A stretch of DNA of 35,964 nt from an uncultured Thermomicrobiales bacterium (lineage in GTDB: Bacteria > Chloroflexota > Chloroflexia > Thermomicrobiales > UBA6265). Shown here in pieces: positions 1 to 7,257 of this stretch. The stretch lies in contig CADCWE010000069.1 in assembly GCA_902806325.1 (NCBI GenBank), positions 1 to 35,964 on the forward strand. The letters are read 5' to 3'. Below the pieces are notes generated by a model. That model saw only the letters and a list, made by a program, of their open reading frames with translations, searched no databases and had not been told where the DNA came from. The number at the start of each line of letters is the position of its first letter. Position 1 is the first letter of the stretch. A program made the position numbers and the translations under genes.

Positions 1-598
1 TGACGAGGCTGGGGAGGATCTGGTTGTAGACGAGCTCGGGGGCGCCGAGCTCGTCCTGGACGAAGGCGCCGATGCCGAACTGGCGGCGACCGGAGGCCTC
101 ATCGAGGAGGACGTAGACGACCTGGACAATCACGGTGTAGACGGTGGTGAAGGCGATGATCTTCCGGCCCTTGGCCGACGTCCCCAAGATGCCGACGCCG
201 AGGGGGCTCCGGTCGATGTAGGGGATGGCGGCGATCGCGCCGAGGGCGATGGTCGGGATGATGACGCCGGCCAGGCCGGGGTTCATGTGCAGGAGGAGTT
301 CCTGCAGATTCAAGAAGTACCACGGGGCCTTGGAAGGGTTAGGAGTCTGGTTGGGATTCGCCCGGGCGGTCAGGGGGGCGTTGACGAAGACGGAGAGGAG
401 GACCAGGCCGAGGAGGAAGACCGTCGCCGAGACGGCCTCGACCACCACGAGCGAGGGCCAGACCATCACCTCGTCTTCGGAGAGGTCGGTGGGCCGGGCC
501 ATGGCGCGGCCACGGACCAGCTCCAGCAGGCGCTGGCGCTTGGCCTCGTCGATCGGGGCGTACCCCTGTCCCGGTTGTTGCTGTACGAGTTCGGCCAT
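1..598 (-). CDS. Cytochrome b6f-type subunit IV / cytochrome b C-terminal subunit, 3' truncated by the window edge
   Basis: This is the C-terminal half of a quinol:cytochrome c/plastocyanin-type oxidoreductase cytochrome b, encoded as a separate protein as in b6f complexes. I translated it by hand because the ORF track does not list it: it has no stop inside the window. It starts at the ATG at 598 behind GGAGGGATGAGCCG. A charged N-terminal arm is followed by a first membrane helix (about residues 55-75). The motif [13 protein letters not shown], which I know as typical of subunit IV proteins at the quinol-oxidation side, comes next. Two further hydrophobic stretches follow before the edge. 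It lies 64 bases downstream of the b6-like gene on the same strand, so the two probably form one transcript. Family assignment is firm; the partner Rieske and cytochrome c genes are not in view. Confidence 0.9.
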   Translation of the reverse strand, partial: MAELVQQQPGQGYAPIDEAKRQRLLELVRGRAMARPTDLSEDEVMVWPSLVVVEAVSATVFLLGLVLLSVFVNAPLTARANPNQTPNPSKAPWYFLNLQELLLHMNPGLAGVIIPTIALGAIAAIPYIDRSPLGVGILGTSAKGRKIIAFTTVYTVIVQVVYVLLDEASGRRQFGIGAFVQDELGAPELVYNQILPSLV

Positions 599-662
599 CG
601 GCTCATCCCTCCAACGGGGTGGTGTCCGGGCGGTGGGTCGGTCGTGCGCGCCGGGACGACGG

Positions 663-1391
663 CTACAGCGGGCCGGAGATGCCGCCGTCCTTGCGGATCC
701 GCCAGAAGTGGACGGCCATCAGGAAGGCGGCGGCGAGGGGGAGGAAGATGACGTGCAAGGTATAGAAGCGGATCAAGGTCGCCTGGCCGATCTGGAGGTC
801 GCCGAGCAGGACCCGGTTGACCTGGGGGCCGATGAACGGCGCGGCGCCGCCGATGTTGGAGCCGACCGTGATCGCCCAGAACGAGAGCTGGTCCCACGGC
901 AGCAGGTAGCCGGTGAAGGAGAGCAGGAACGTGATCACCAGCAACAGGACGCCGATCACCCAGTTGAACTCGCGCGGCGGCTTATAGGATCCGGTGTAGA
1001 AGACGCGACCCATGTGGAGGAAGACCGCGATCACCATGCCCTGGGCCGACCAGCGGTGCATGTTGCGCATCAGTTGGCCGAAGGTGACGCTGGCCTCGAT
1101 GTCCTTCATGCTCTGGTAGGCTTGGGTATCCGAGGGAATGTAATAGAACATCAGCAGGACGCCAGTCATCGTCAGGACCAAAAACATGAAAAAGGACAGG
1201 CCACCGAGGCAGAAGGTGTAGGTCACCTTCGTCGCGTACCGTTTGATCTTGACCGGGTGGATGTGGAGGAAGACGTTGCTAGCGATGATCAGCGCCTGGT
1301 TGCGCTGCGTGTCCGGGTAGCCGTGGCGGACCACGGACCGCCAAACCGCGGACCCGGTGATCCGATCGGCCAGGGTTTGCTCGCGCCTCAT
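663..1391 (-). CDS. Cytochrome b6-like subunit (N-terminal cytochrome b, diheme)
   Basis: A 242-residue membrane subunit of a bc1/b6f-type complex that carries the two b hemes and passes electrons from quinol across the membrane. The listed ORF is longer (from 1601). I place the start at the ATG at 1391, giving [10 protein letters not shown], because a GGGGGAC ribosome site lies just upstream and homology begins there. Heme ligands are visible as H112/H126 and H213/H228. The spacing of 14 and 15 is the b6 pattern; mitochondrial bc1 has 14 and 14. C61 in TFCLGG aligns with the cysteine that holds the extra heme ci/cn covalently in b6f complexes. [11 protein letters not shown] is the usual helix C/D signature. 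A promoter candidate lies about 90 bases upstream, and the subunit IV gene follows. Confidence in family is high; the ci-heme call is inference from one residue. Confidence 0.93.
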   Translation of the reverse strand: MRREQTLADRITGSAVWRSVVRHGYPDTQRNQALIIASNVFLHIHPVKIKRYATKVTYTFCLGGLSFFMFLVLTMTGVLLMFYYIPSDTQAYQSMKDIEASVTFGQLMRNMHRWSAQGMVIAVFLHMGRVFYTGSYKPPREFNWVIGVLLLVITFLLSFTGYLLPWDQLSFWAITVGSNIGGAAPFIGPQVNRVLLGDLQIGQATLIRFYTLHVIFLPLAAAFLMAVHFWRIRKDGGISGPL

Positions 1392-1483
1392 CCCGTCGTC
1401 CCCCTGCCGCCGGCGGCCCCGGCGCGATCCCTTCGTTCCCTGGTGGCGGTGTGCGCCGGGCGAACCCGGCCCGTGACCGGCGC

Positions 1484-1513
1484 ATTGTCTACGCCCGGTT
1501 CGGGACCGGTCAA
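1484..1513 (-). promoter_or_regulatory. Candidate promoter of the cytochrome b operon
   Basis: Read on the minus strand there is a TTGACC -35 element (1508-1513), an 18-base spacer and a GACAAT -10 element (1484-1489). It lies about 90 bases upstream of the b6-like start, in a gap with no other gene. The -35 matches consensus well and the -10 matches four of six. Confidence 0.4.
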
Positions 1514-1617
1514 GCCTTTTGTATCCCAATGCACGGCAACGTGGCCGTTCGGGTTCGATCCGGCCGGGGGCCGGATGGCGAGAAGGCAGATAGCTTGGCA
1601 AGAACCGGCACCGGGGA

Positions 1618-1691
<74 letters not shown>

Positions 1692-1706
1692 GTGGTGCCG
1701 GGGATT

Positions 1707-1736
1707 AGTATAGCGGGCGGAATCGGGTGGCGGCAA
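1707..1736 (-). promoter_or_regulatory. Promoter of the tRNA-Val gene
   Basis: On the minus strand TTGCCG (1731-1736), an 18-base spacer and TATACT (1707-1712) form a good sigma70-type promoter. Its -10 element is 15 bases upstream of the tRNA 5' end, as expected for a stable RNA gene. Confidence 0.55.
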
Positions 1737-1841
1737 TCGGGGGCGTCTGGGGTGGCAGGATCGTGTCGAGGGCACGCCGGAGGAAGCCATGCCGATCCTA
1801 CCGTATCGGTGCCGCATGGCTCCCCTTGCCGACCGCCGTGA

Positions 1842-2246
1842 TCATCGCTCCGCCACGGCCACCGCCTCTACCTCCACCAGCACCCCCAGCGGCAGCTTGG
1901 CCACCTGGACGGTGCTGCGGGCGGGTGGGGCGTCGCCGAAGAAGCGACCGTAGACGACGTTGAAGGCCGGAAAGTCGTCCAGGTTGGCGAGAAAGCAGGT
2001 GGTCTTGAGGACGCGATCGAAGCCCGATCCGGCGGCGGCGAGGACGGCGCCGAGGTTGGCCATCACGCGCTCGGTTTGGGCCGAGACGTCGCCGGGGACG
2101 ACGTGCTTGGTCGCCGGGTCGAGCGGGATCTGCCCGGCGGTGAAGACCAGGTTATTGGCCCTGATGGCCTGGGAATAGGGGCCGATCGCGGCCGGGGCGT
2201 CTTCGGTGGTGATGACCCGGAGATCGGCGGTGGGCGCGTCTGACAC
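1842..2246 (-). CDS. ridA: RidA/YjgF/YER057c family enamine/imine deaminase
   Basis: A 134-residue cytosolic protein, the usual length for RidA. The family forms trimers and hydrolyses reactive 2-aminoacrylate and related imines to keto acids and ammonia, protecting PLP enzymes. Visible signatures are IGPYSQAI near the N terminus, FTAGQIPLDP, and PARSTVQVAKLP with the substrate-carboxylate arginine. The end is GVLVEVEAVAV, where the glutamate lies that belongs to the active site in true RidA proteins. The start is a GTG at 2246 with AGGGAG about nine bases upstream. It is monocistronic in this window and diverges from the VanW gene. It could be a RidA paralogue rather than the archetype, but the conserved arginine favours deaminase activity. 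Confidence 0.93.
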   Translation of the reverse strand: MSDAPTADLRVITTEDAPAAIGPYSQAIRANNLVFTAGQIPLDPATKHVVPGDVSAQTERVMANLGAVLAAAGSGFDRVLKTTCFLANLDDFPAFNVVYGRFFGDAPPARSTVQVAKLPLGVLVEVEAVAVAER

Positions 2247-2379
2247 GATTTGAACTCCCTTTGCGAATCACGGACGAGCGACGGGGCCGCTGCCGCATCA
2301 TAACAACCCCGGGGGATCGACCACTCGCCGTTCCTGAACTCGTATTCGTACGTGCATAGCGTTCGTTCATCGCGTGCTC

Positions 2380-2385
2380 TATACT
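2380..2385 (+). promoter_or_regulatory. Candidate -10 element of the VanW gene
   Basis: TATACT matches the -10 consensus in five of six positions and lies about 60 bases upstream of the chosen ATG at 2446. No convincing -35 is seen. A transcript from here would begin after the alternative GTG at 2374, which argues for the later start. Confidence 0.3.
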
Positions 2386-2445
2386 GACGGGGAACCCGCT
2401 GGGTCCCGTGTTCGAAAACGGTCGCCGCCAGAGACAGAGGACGGG

Positions 2446-4734
2446 ATGAGCAGCACGATCCCATTGGCACCGGCAGGGTCCCCCGCCGCGTCCCGGACCT
2501 GGCGCTTGCCTGGGCCCGGTATCCGGCCGACGGCGGCGGTCGCCCGCTGGCTGCGCGGTGCTTGCGTGGTCCTGGGCTGGTTTTTGGTCGCCGGGATCGC
2601 CGGGTTGGCCTTGTACGGCTTCGTCCACGGCGAGCGCGTTTACGAAGGCGTCTCGGTCGGCGGGGTGCGAGTCGGCGGGATGACCGAGACCCGGGCCGTC
2701 GGCGTCCTGCAGGAGCGCGCCGAGCGCTACGCCGCCACACCGCTGCGGTTGACCGCCGGCGACCGTGTCTTCGAGGCGACGCCGCAGCAACTCGGCGTGA
2801 GCTTGGACGCGGAGGCGTCGGCCGCCATCGCGTTCGCCCACGGGCGGGATGGGTCGCTCTGGGATCGCTCCCAGGTTTGGGCGCGTGGCCTCCTCCACGG
2901 CGGCGAGCTCCCGGCGGTGGTGTGGGTCGACCAGGTTACGCTGGAGGCGTATCTCCGCGGGATCGCGCCGGAGATCGTGTTCAACCCGAGCGACGCCTAC
3001 CTGCGGATGAACCCCGGAGGTGACCCGGAGATCGTTCCCGAAGCCGATGGGATGTCGCTCGACCTGACCACCAGCGCCGCGCGCATCGGCGAACGGATTG
3101 CTCGCTTCACCACCGAGCCGATCGCACTGGCGACCAACGTCGCCCCGCCCGCCGTGACCGCCGCCGGATTGGCGCTCGGGCTGGACGATGCCCGCGCCGC
3201 GGTTGATGCGCCGCTGACGGTGGTCGCGGGGGAGCGGCGGTGGACCGTTTCCGCCGACGAGTTGAAGCGCGTCGTCTCCGTTACCGGCAACGACGGCACC
3301 CTGACCATCGCCCGCGAGCCGCTGGCGGCGCTGGTCGCCACCGTGGCCGGGGATCTCGATGTCGCTGGCCGTGACGCGGCGATCGTCGTCGATTCTACCA
3401 GCGCTTTGGCCGTCGAGCCGAGCACCGATTCGACCGTGGTCGACCGCGAATCCACCCTGGACGGCATTGTTGCGGCCCTACGGGCGGGCGGCGACGAAGC
3501 GACCGTGGCGATGACCGTCCGACCGCCCGCCATCTCCGACGATCAGGCCGCCGCCGGGGTGAAGAAGGCCGAGGCGCTGATCGCCGATGGTCTGAATCTG
3601 ACCTGGGACGGCGGCGACGGTCGCCTGGAACGCGTCGACCTCCTGGCAGCACTGACGATCACTCCGCGACCGGGCGACCCCGAGGGGTTCGGCTTCGACC
3701 TCGACCGGGCGGTGTTGGAAGATCAGCTAACCCTGATTGCCGAGCAGTTCGATCGACCGGCTAAGGACGCGACGTTCCGGCTGCTCGATGGGAATGTCCA
3801 GTTGGCCGAGAACGCCGAGGACGGGCGAGCGCTCAACGTCGCGGGCGGTCTCAACTCCGTGGTCGACGCGGTCTTCGGCGATGTCGGTAGCGTCAAGCTC
3901 CGGGTCGAAACGCTGAAGCCGGAATTCACCTCAGCCGATAGGAAGCGGATCGCGGTGCCGGATCTGCTTGCCGACTCGGCGATCTTTTATGGAGATTCGA
4001 GCGAGCCGCGAGCGCAGAACGTCGAACGCGCGGTCCAGCTTCAGAACGGATGGCTGGTACCGCCGGGCGGGGTGTACTCCTATGTCGAGCACATGGGGAA
4101 GGTCGACGTTGCCAACGGGTTCGCCACCGGGTTCGGGATCGTCGCCGACGAGGTGAACGGCGGCGTGACCACCGCGCCGGTGATCGGGGGCGGTATCTGT
4201 CAGGTCTCGACGACGATCTTCCAGGCCGCGTTCTGGGCCGGGTTGCCGACCGTCGAGCGGTGGGAGCATCCCTACTGGTTGCCGCGCTACGGCTCGGCAC
4301 CGCGCGGCATGACCGGCCTCGACGCGATGGTGAACATCGAAGACGACTGGGCACTGGATCTGAAGTTTGAGAACACCACGGGGAACTGGATCGCGGTCCT
4401 GGTGTACGCCGACGGCGTGGACGTCTCGGCCCAAATTTTGGGCACCGATCCGGGCTGGGAGATCTCGATCGACGAGCCGGTCATCTCCAATGTGGTGCCG
4501 ATCGACCCCCAGATGTACTACACGTCCTCGCCAGAACTGCCGCAGGGTCAAGAGTCCCAGGTCGAAACCGCCCAAGAAGGGTTCGACGTGGCGATCAGCC
4601 GCACCGTGACCGGCAAGGATGGCGTGGTCGTACTTCAAGACAGTCTGATTAGCTCCTTCGCCCCGGCCCGCAACATGACCCTCCGCGGCACTGGCGGGGA
4701 GGATCCCCCGGCCGCGGTCGAGATGACGGAGTAG
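2446..4734 (+). CDS. VanW family protein with peptidoglycan-binding repeats and C-terminal G5-like region
   Basis: A 762-residue envelope protein. After a short basic cytoplasmic tail it has one transmembrane helix (about 38-60, ACVVLGWFLVAGIAGLALYG). The rest would lie outside the cell. Residues about 70-500 show two or more repeats of the putative peptidoglycan-binding type (YoaR-like) that precede VanW domains. The VanW domain spans about 535-665, with VPPGGVYSYVEHMG and GGGICQVSTTIFQAAFWAG. The last 80 residues resemble a G5 domain. VanW is found beside vancomycin-resistance genes in some bacteria, but its biochemical role is unclear. I chose the ATG at 2446 over the ORF track start at 2374 because the extra residues are unlike any domain and lie upstream of the likely -10. 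No vancomycin-resistance genes are nearby, so resistance should not be inferred. Confidence 0.9.
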   Translation: MSSTIPLAPAGSPAASRTWRLPGPGIRPTAAVARWLRGACVVLGWFLVAGIAGLALYGFVHGERVYEGVSVGGVRVGGMTETRAVGVLQERAERYAATPLRLTAGDRVFEATPQQLGVSLDAEASAAIAFAHGRDGSLWDRSQVWARGLLHGGELPAVVWVDQVTLEAYLRGIAPEIVFNPSDAYLRMNPGGDPEIVPEADGMSLDLTTSAARIGERIARFTTEPIALATNVAPPAVTAAGLALGLDDARAAVDAPLTVVAGERRWTVSADELKRVVSVTGNDGTLTIAREPLAALVATVAGDLDVAGRDAAIVVDSTSALAVEPSTDSTVVDRESTLDGIVAALRAGGDEATVAMTVRPPAISDDQAAAGVKKAEALIADGLNLTWDGGDGRLERVDLLAALTITPRPGDPEGFGFDLDRAVLEDQLTLIAEQFDRPAKDATFRLLDGNVQLAENAEDGRALNVAGGLNSVVDAVFGDVGSVKLRVETLKPEFTSADRKRIAVPDLLADSAIFYGDSSEPRAQNVERAVQLQNGWLVPPGGVYSYVEHMGKVDVANGFATGFGIVADEVNGGVTTAPVIGGGICQVSTTIFQAAFWAGLPTVERWEHPYWLPRYGSAPRGMTGLDAMVNIEDDWALDLKFENTTGNWIAVLVYADGVDVSAQILGTDPGWEISIDEPVISNVVPIDPQMYYTSSPELPQGQESQVETAQEGFDVAISRTVTGKDGVVVLQDSLISSFAPARNMTLRGTGGEDPPAAVEMTE

Positions 4735-4760
4735 GCGGAACTCCGGCCGTCGGGTCGAGG

Positions 4761-4789
4761 TTGACGCCGCGCTTCGCGTCCACTATCGT
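4761..4789 (+). promoter_or_regulatory. Promoter driving the FMN riboswitch leader
   Basis: TTGACG (4761-4766), a 17-base spacer and TATCGT (4784-4789) form a good sigma70-type promoter. The predicted transcript would begin near 4796, six bases before the first paired base of the aptamer. That is the geometry expected for a riboswitch leader. Confidence 0.6.
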
Positions 4790-4801
4790 ATGGGAAGCAC
4801 A

Positions 4802-4942
4802 GCCTTCGGGGTTTGGTGAGGTCGGCGAGTGATGCCGGCCAAGTCCTGACCGGCGGTAGAGCCCGCGAGCGCCCGTGGCTTTCATGGGGGCACGATCCGG
4901 TGGGATTCCGGAGCCGACGGTAGAGTCCGGATGGGAGAAGGC
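4802..4942 (+). promoter_or_regulatory. FMN riboswitch (RFN element) aptamer
   Basis: The conserved FMN aptamer segments occur in order. P1 is GCCTTC (4802-4807) paired with GAAGGC (4937-4942), followed by CGGGG. Then come GACCGGCGGTAGAGCCCGCG (4849-4868), the second hairpin GATCCGGTGGGATTCCGGA, and GCCGACGGTAGAGTCCGGAT before GGGAGAAGGC. These are the invariant junction and loop-loop parts of RFN elements. The P2 arm is longer than usual and carries an extra GC-rich stem (GTCGGCGAGTGATGCCGGCC). The element binds FMN and represses riboflavin synthesis or transport genes. Here it precedes a peptide-type ABC importer, not rib genes. A terminator follows, so control is probably by transcription termination. 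Confidence 0.93.
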
Positions 4943-5003
4943 GTGTCGTTGGGCGGGGTTTACCCCGTCCACGTCGCGCTGCGCTTCTCCTCAACACTTC
5001 CTG

Positions 5004-5033
5004 ACCCGAGGGCCTCGCGCTCCGGGTTTTTTT
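5004..5033 (+). terminator. Riboswitch-linked intrinsic terminator
   Basis: ACCCG (5004-5008) pairs with CGGGT (5023-5027), with a few weaker pairs inside, and is followed directly by a run of seven T. It lies 60 bases after the aptamer and 155 bases before the permease start. Between aptamer and terminator there is a separate GC hairpin (4951-4970). There is also a CGCTTCTCC segment (4982-4990) that can pair with GGAGAAGGCG at the 3' side of P1, which suggests a switch between two folds. Confidence 0.7.
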
Positions 5034-5187
5034 GTGCTCGTGCGACCGCGCAAACCCGGGGATCGCCGAGGCTGGGGGACGGGCCGTTGGGGCCGCGTGT
5101 CGGAACGGGGGATCGCGCGGGCGGGCGCGGTGGTCGCCGGTTCCGCGTTGCCGGTCCCCGCCCGGACCCCCGGCCATGGGAGGGCGC

Positions 5188-6126
5188 GTGGTCCGGTTTC
5201 TTCTCCTGCGCTTGGTCTCGGCGGTCGCCGTGCTGCTCGGCGTCGTCACGTTTACGTTTGCCTTGGTCCACCTCGGTGGCGATCCGCTCGCGGGGGTCTT
5301 GCCGCCGGGTCGCCCCCCGGAGGAGGTGGCCGCGGCGCGCCACCGGTTCGGGTTGGACGATCCGCTCCCGATCCAATACGCCCGCTTTTTGGGACGCGCG
5401 GCAAGGGGCGAGTTCGGCGATTCGTGGACCAGCCGGGAACCGGCGCTGGCGGCCGTGGTCAACCGGTTGCCGGCAACGCTGGCGTTGACCGGCGCCGCCG
5501 TCGCGCTGGCGCTTCTGGTCGGGGTGCCGCTGGGGGTGCTCGGCGGGGTACGGCCCGGCGGCGCGCGCGACGGCGTGGCGCGAGGATTCGCCCTGCTCGG
5601 TCAGGCGGTGCCGTCGTTCGCGCTCGGGACGGCCCTGATCCTGGTTTTTGCGGTCCGGTTGGAGTGGCTGCCCGCGTCGGGGACAGAAGCGGGTGCGCGG
5701 TCGGTGGTCCTGCCGGCGTTGACGCTCGCCGCGTATCCGGCCGCGACGATCGCCCGGCTGCTTCGCGTCTCCGTGATCGAGGTGCTGGCGCTCGATCACG
5801 TTCGGACCGCACGCGGAAAGGGATTGGCCGAGGCCGCCGTGGTCCGTGGCCATGTGTTGCGCCACGCCGCGCTGCCGACGCTGGCGTTCGTCGGTGTGCA
5901 ATTCGGGTTCCTCCTCGGCGGGGCGGTGGTGGTCGAGTCCGTGTTCGCCTACCCGGGGTTGGGCCGTCTGGCGTTGGAGGCGACCGAGACGCGGGATCTG
6001 CCGGCGATCCAGGCGTTCGTGGTCGTCCTGGCCGCCCTGATCGTCGGCGTCAACCTGGCGACCGACGCCCTGGCGCGGTGGCTCGATCCCCGTGTCGGCA
6101 TCGCCTCGACCGGCGGGCGGGGCTGA
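5188..6126 (+). CDS. ABC transporter permease, DppB/OppB type, under FMN riboswitch control
   Basis: A 312-residue inner-membrane permease of the peptide/opine/nickel importer family. The N terminus MVRFLLLRLVSAVAVLLGVV, the segment FGLDDPLPIQYARFLGRAARGEFG (read in two parts) and six hydrophobic helices are standard for DppB. The EAA loop that contacts the ATPase is visible as VRTARGKGLAEAAVVRGHV, and VFAYPGLGRLALEA closes the domain. I prefer the GTG at 5188, which has GGGAGG four bases upstream; an in-frame ATG at 5176 would add four residues. The next gene starts four bases after this stop. It is the first gene after the riboswitch and terminator. By regulation, a flavin or flavin precursor is the likely cargo; by family alone, peptides, nickel or oligosaccharides are equally possible. 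Confidence 0.92.
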   Translation: MVRFLLLRLVSAVAVLLGVVTFTFALVHLGGDPLAGVLPPGRPPEEVAAARHRFGLDDPLPIQYARFLGRAARGEFGDSWTSREPALAAVVNRLPATLALTGAAVALALLVGVPLGVLGGVRPGGARDGVARGFALLGQAVPSFALGTALILVFAVRLEWLPASGTEAGARSVVLPALTLAAYPAATIARLLRVSVIEVLALDHVRTARGKGLAEAAVVRGHVLRHAALPTLAFVGVQFGFLLGGAVVVESVFAYPGLGRLALEATETRDLPAIQAFVVVLAALIVGVNLATDALARWLDPRVGIASTGGRG

Positions 6127-6129
6127 GCC

Positions 6130-7044
6130 GTGCAGATGCCGCAAACGCTCTCCGGGCGCATCCCGGGCACCGCCAACGACGCCGGTGTGGGGACGGCGCG
6201 CCCAAATCGACCGCGCCAACTCCCCCGGCGGCGGGTGCCGGTCACCGGGGCCGTCGGATTGGCGCTCGTGCTGCTGCTTGTGGTTCTGGCCTCGGTCGGT
6301 CCGATCCTGGTCCGCACCGACCCGACCGCGCAGGATTTGCTCGGGCGGCTGGCGCCGCCGATCTGGGCGGGCGGCGTCGCCGACCACCCGCTGGGCACCG
6401 ACGGGTTGGGGCAGGACACGCTAGCACGGGTGGTCGCCGGGGCACGGGTCTCGTTGCTGATCGGCTTGGCGGCGACCGTCGCCGCCGGGACGGTCGGGGT
6501 CGCCCTCGGGTTGGTCGCGGGGTCCGTGGGCGGGGCGATGGGCGCGGTCGTCTCGTGGCTGACCGAGGTCCAGTTGGCGCTGCCGTTCGTCGTGGTGGCG
6601 ATCGCGGTCACGGCGACGCTCGGCAACGGCGTTGGGCCGGTGTTGCTGACCCTGGCCCTGACCGGCTGGGTCGGCTACGCCCGCATCGTCCGCCTCCAAA
6701 CCCGGGCATTGCGCGGAGCGCCGTTCGTCGACGCGGCGCGCTCGATCGGCGCCGGACCAGGACGGGTGCTGCTGCGCCACGTCCTGCCGAACCTGGCGGC
6801 GCCGATCGCCGTCGTCGCTAGCCAGCAGGTGGCGGCGATGATCCTCTACGAAGCCGCGCTTTCCTACCTCGGCCTCGGCGTCGGCGGCGACACCATCACC
6901 TGGGGCGGCATGGTCGCCGACGGTCGGGACAGCTTGCTCGCCGCGCCGTGGGTTGCAACGGTGCCGTGCGTGGCCGTGGCGCTGGCGGTGCTGGGCTGCA
7001 ACCTGCTGGGCGATTGGGCGGCGGAGTGGGTGGGGCGTCGGTAG
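6130..7044 (+). CDS. ABC transporter permease, DppC/OppC type, under FMN riboswitch control
   Basis: A 304-residue partner permease. An N-terminal tail of about 40 residues rich in Arg and Pro is followed by the first helix (VTGAVGLALVLLLVVLASVG). The family marker HPLGTDGLGQDTLARVVAGA then precedes a five-helix core. The EAA loop reads AARSIGAGPGRVLLRHVLPN, and YEAALSYLGLGVGGDTITWG is the typical C-terminal signature. The listed start is GTG at 6130; an ATG two codons later (6136) is an equal candidate. It is almost contiguous with the DppB-type gene, so they are surely co-transcribed. No ATPase gene (DppD/DppF) follows; instead there is a 213-base gap and a binding-protein gene. The ATPases must be supplied from elsewhere if the importer works. 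Confidence 0.92.
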   Translation: MQMPQTLSGRIPGTANDAGVGTARPNRPRQLPRRRVPVTGAVGLALVLLLVVLASVGPILVRTDPTAQDLLGRLAPPIWAGGVADHPLGTDGLGQDTLARVVAGARVSLLIGLAATVAAGTVGVALGLVAGSVGGAMGAVVSWLTEVQLALPFVVVAIAVTATLGNGVGPVLLTLALTGWVGYARIVRLQTRALRGAPFVDAARSIGAGPGRVLLRHVLPNLAAPIAVVASQQVAAMILYEAALSYLGLGVGGDTITWGGMVADGRDSLLAAPWVATVPCVAVALAVLGCNLLGDWAAEWVGRR

Positions 7045-7257
7045 GCGGTGATCGGTGGGACGATGGCCGGGGACCGTCAGGGCGTCGCCGCCGGGCAGGG
7101 GAACGGATGGCGGGATGCGGAGCGTCGCATCGTCGCCGGTTGGTCGGGGGGTGGGGAGGTGGAAGCTGGTGCGGCAGGCCACGGCGTTCCGAGGAGGACG
7201 ACCGAGTCAACCGGATCACCATCAGCGGGACGATTTTGGAACGAGAAAGGCACATTG

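Noticed and set aside
4875-6821. 648-residue plus-strand ORF overlapping riboswitch and permeases
   Set aside because: It is an Arg/Gly-rich frame shadow that begins inside the riboswitch aptamer and runs out of frame through two recognisable permease genes.
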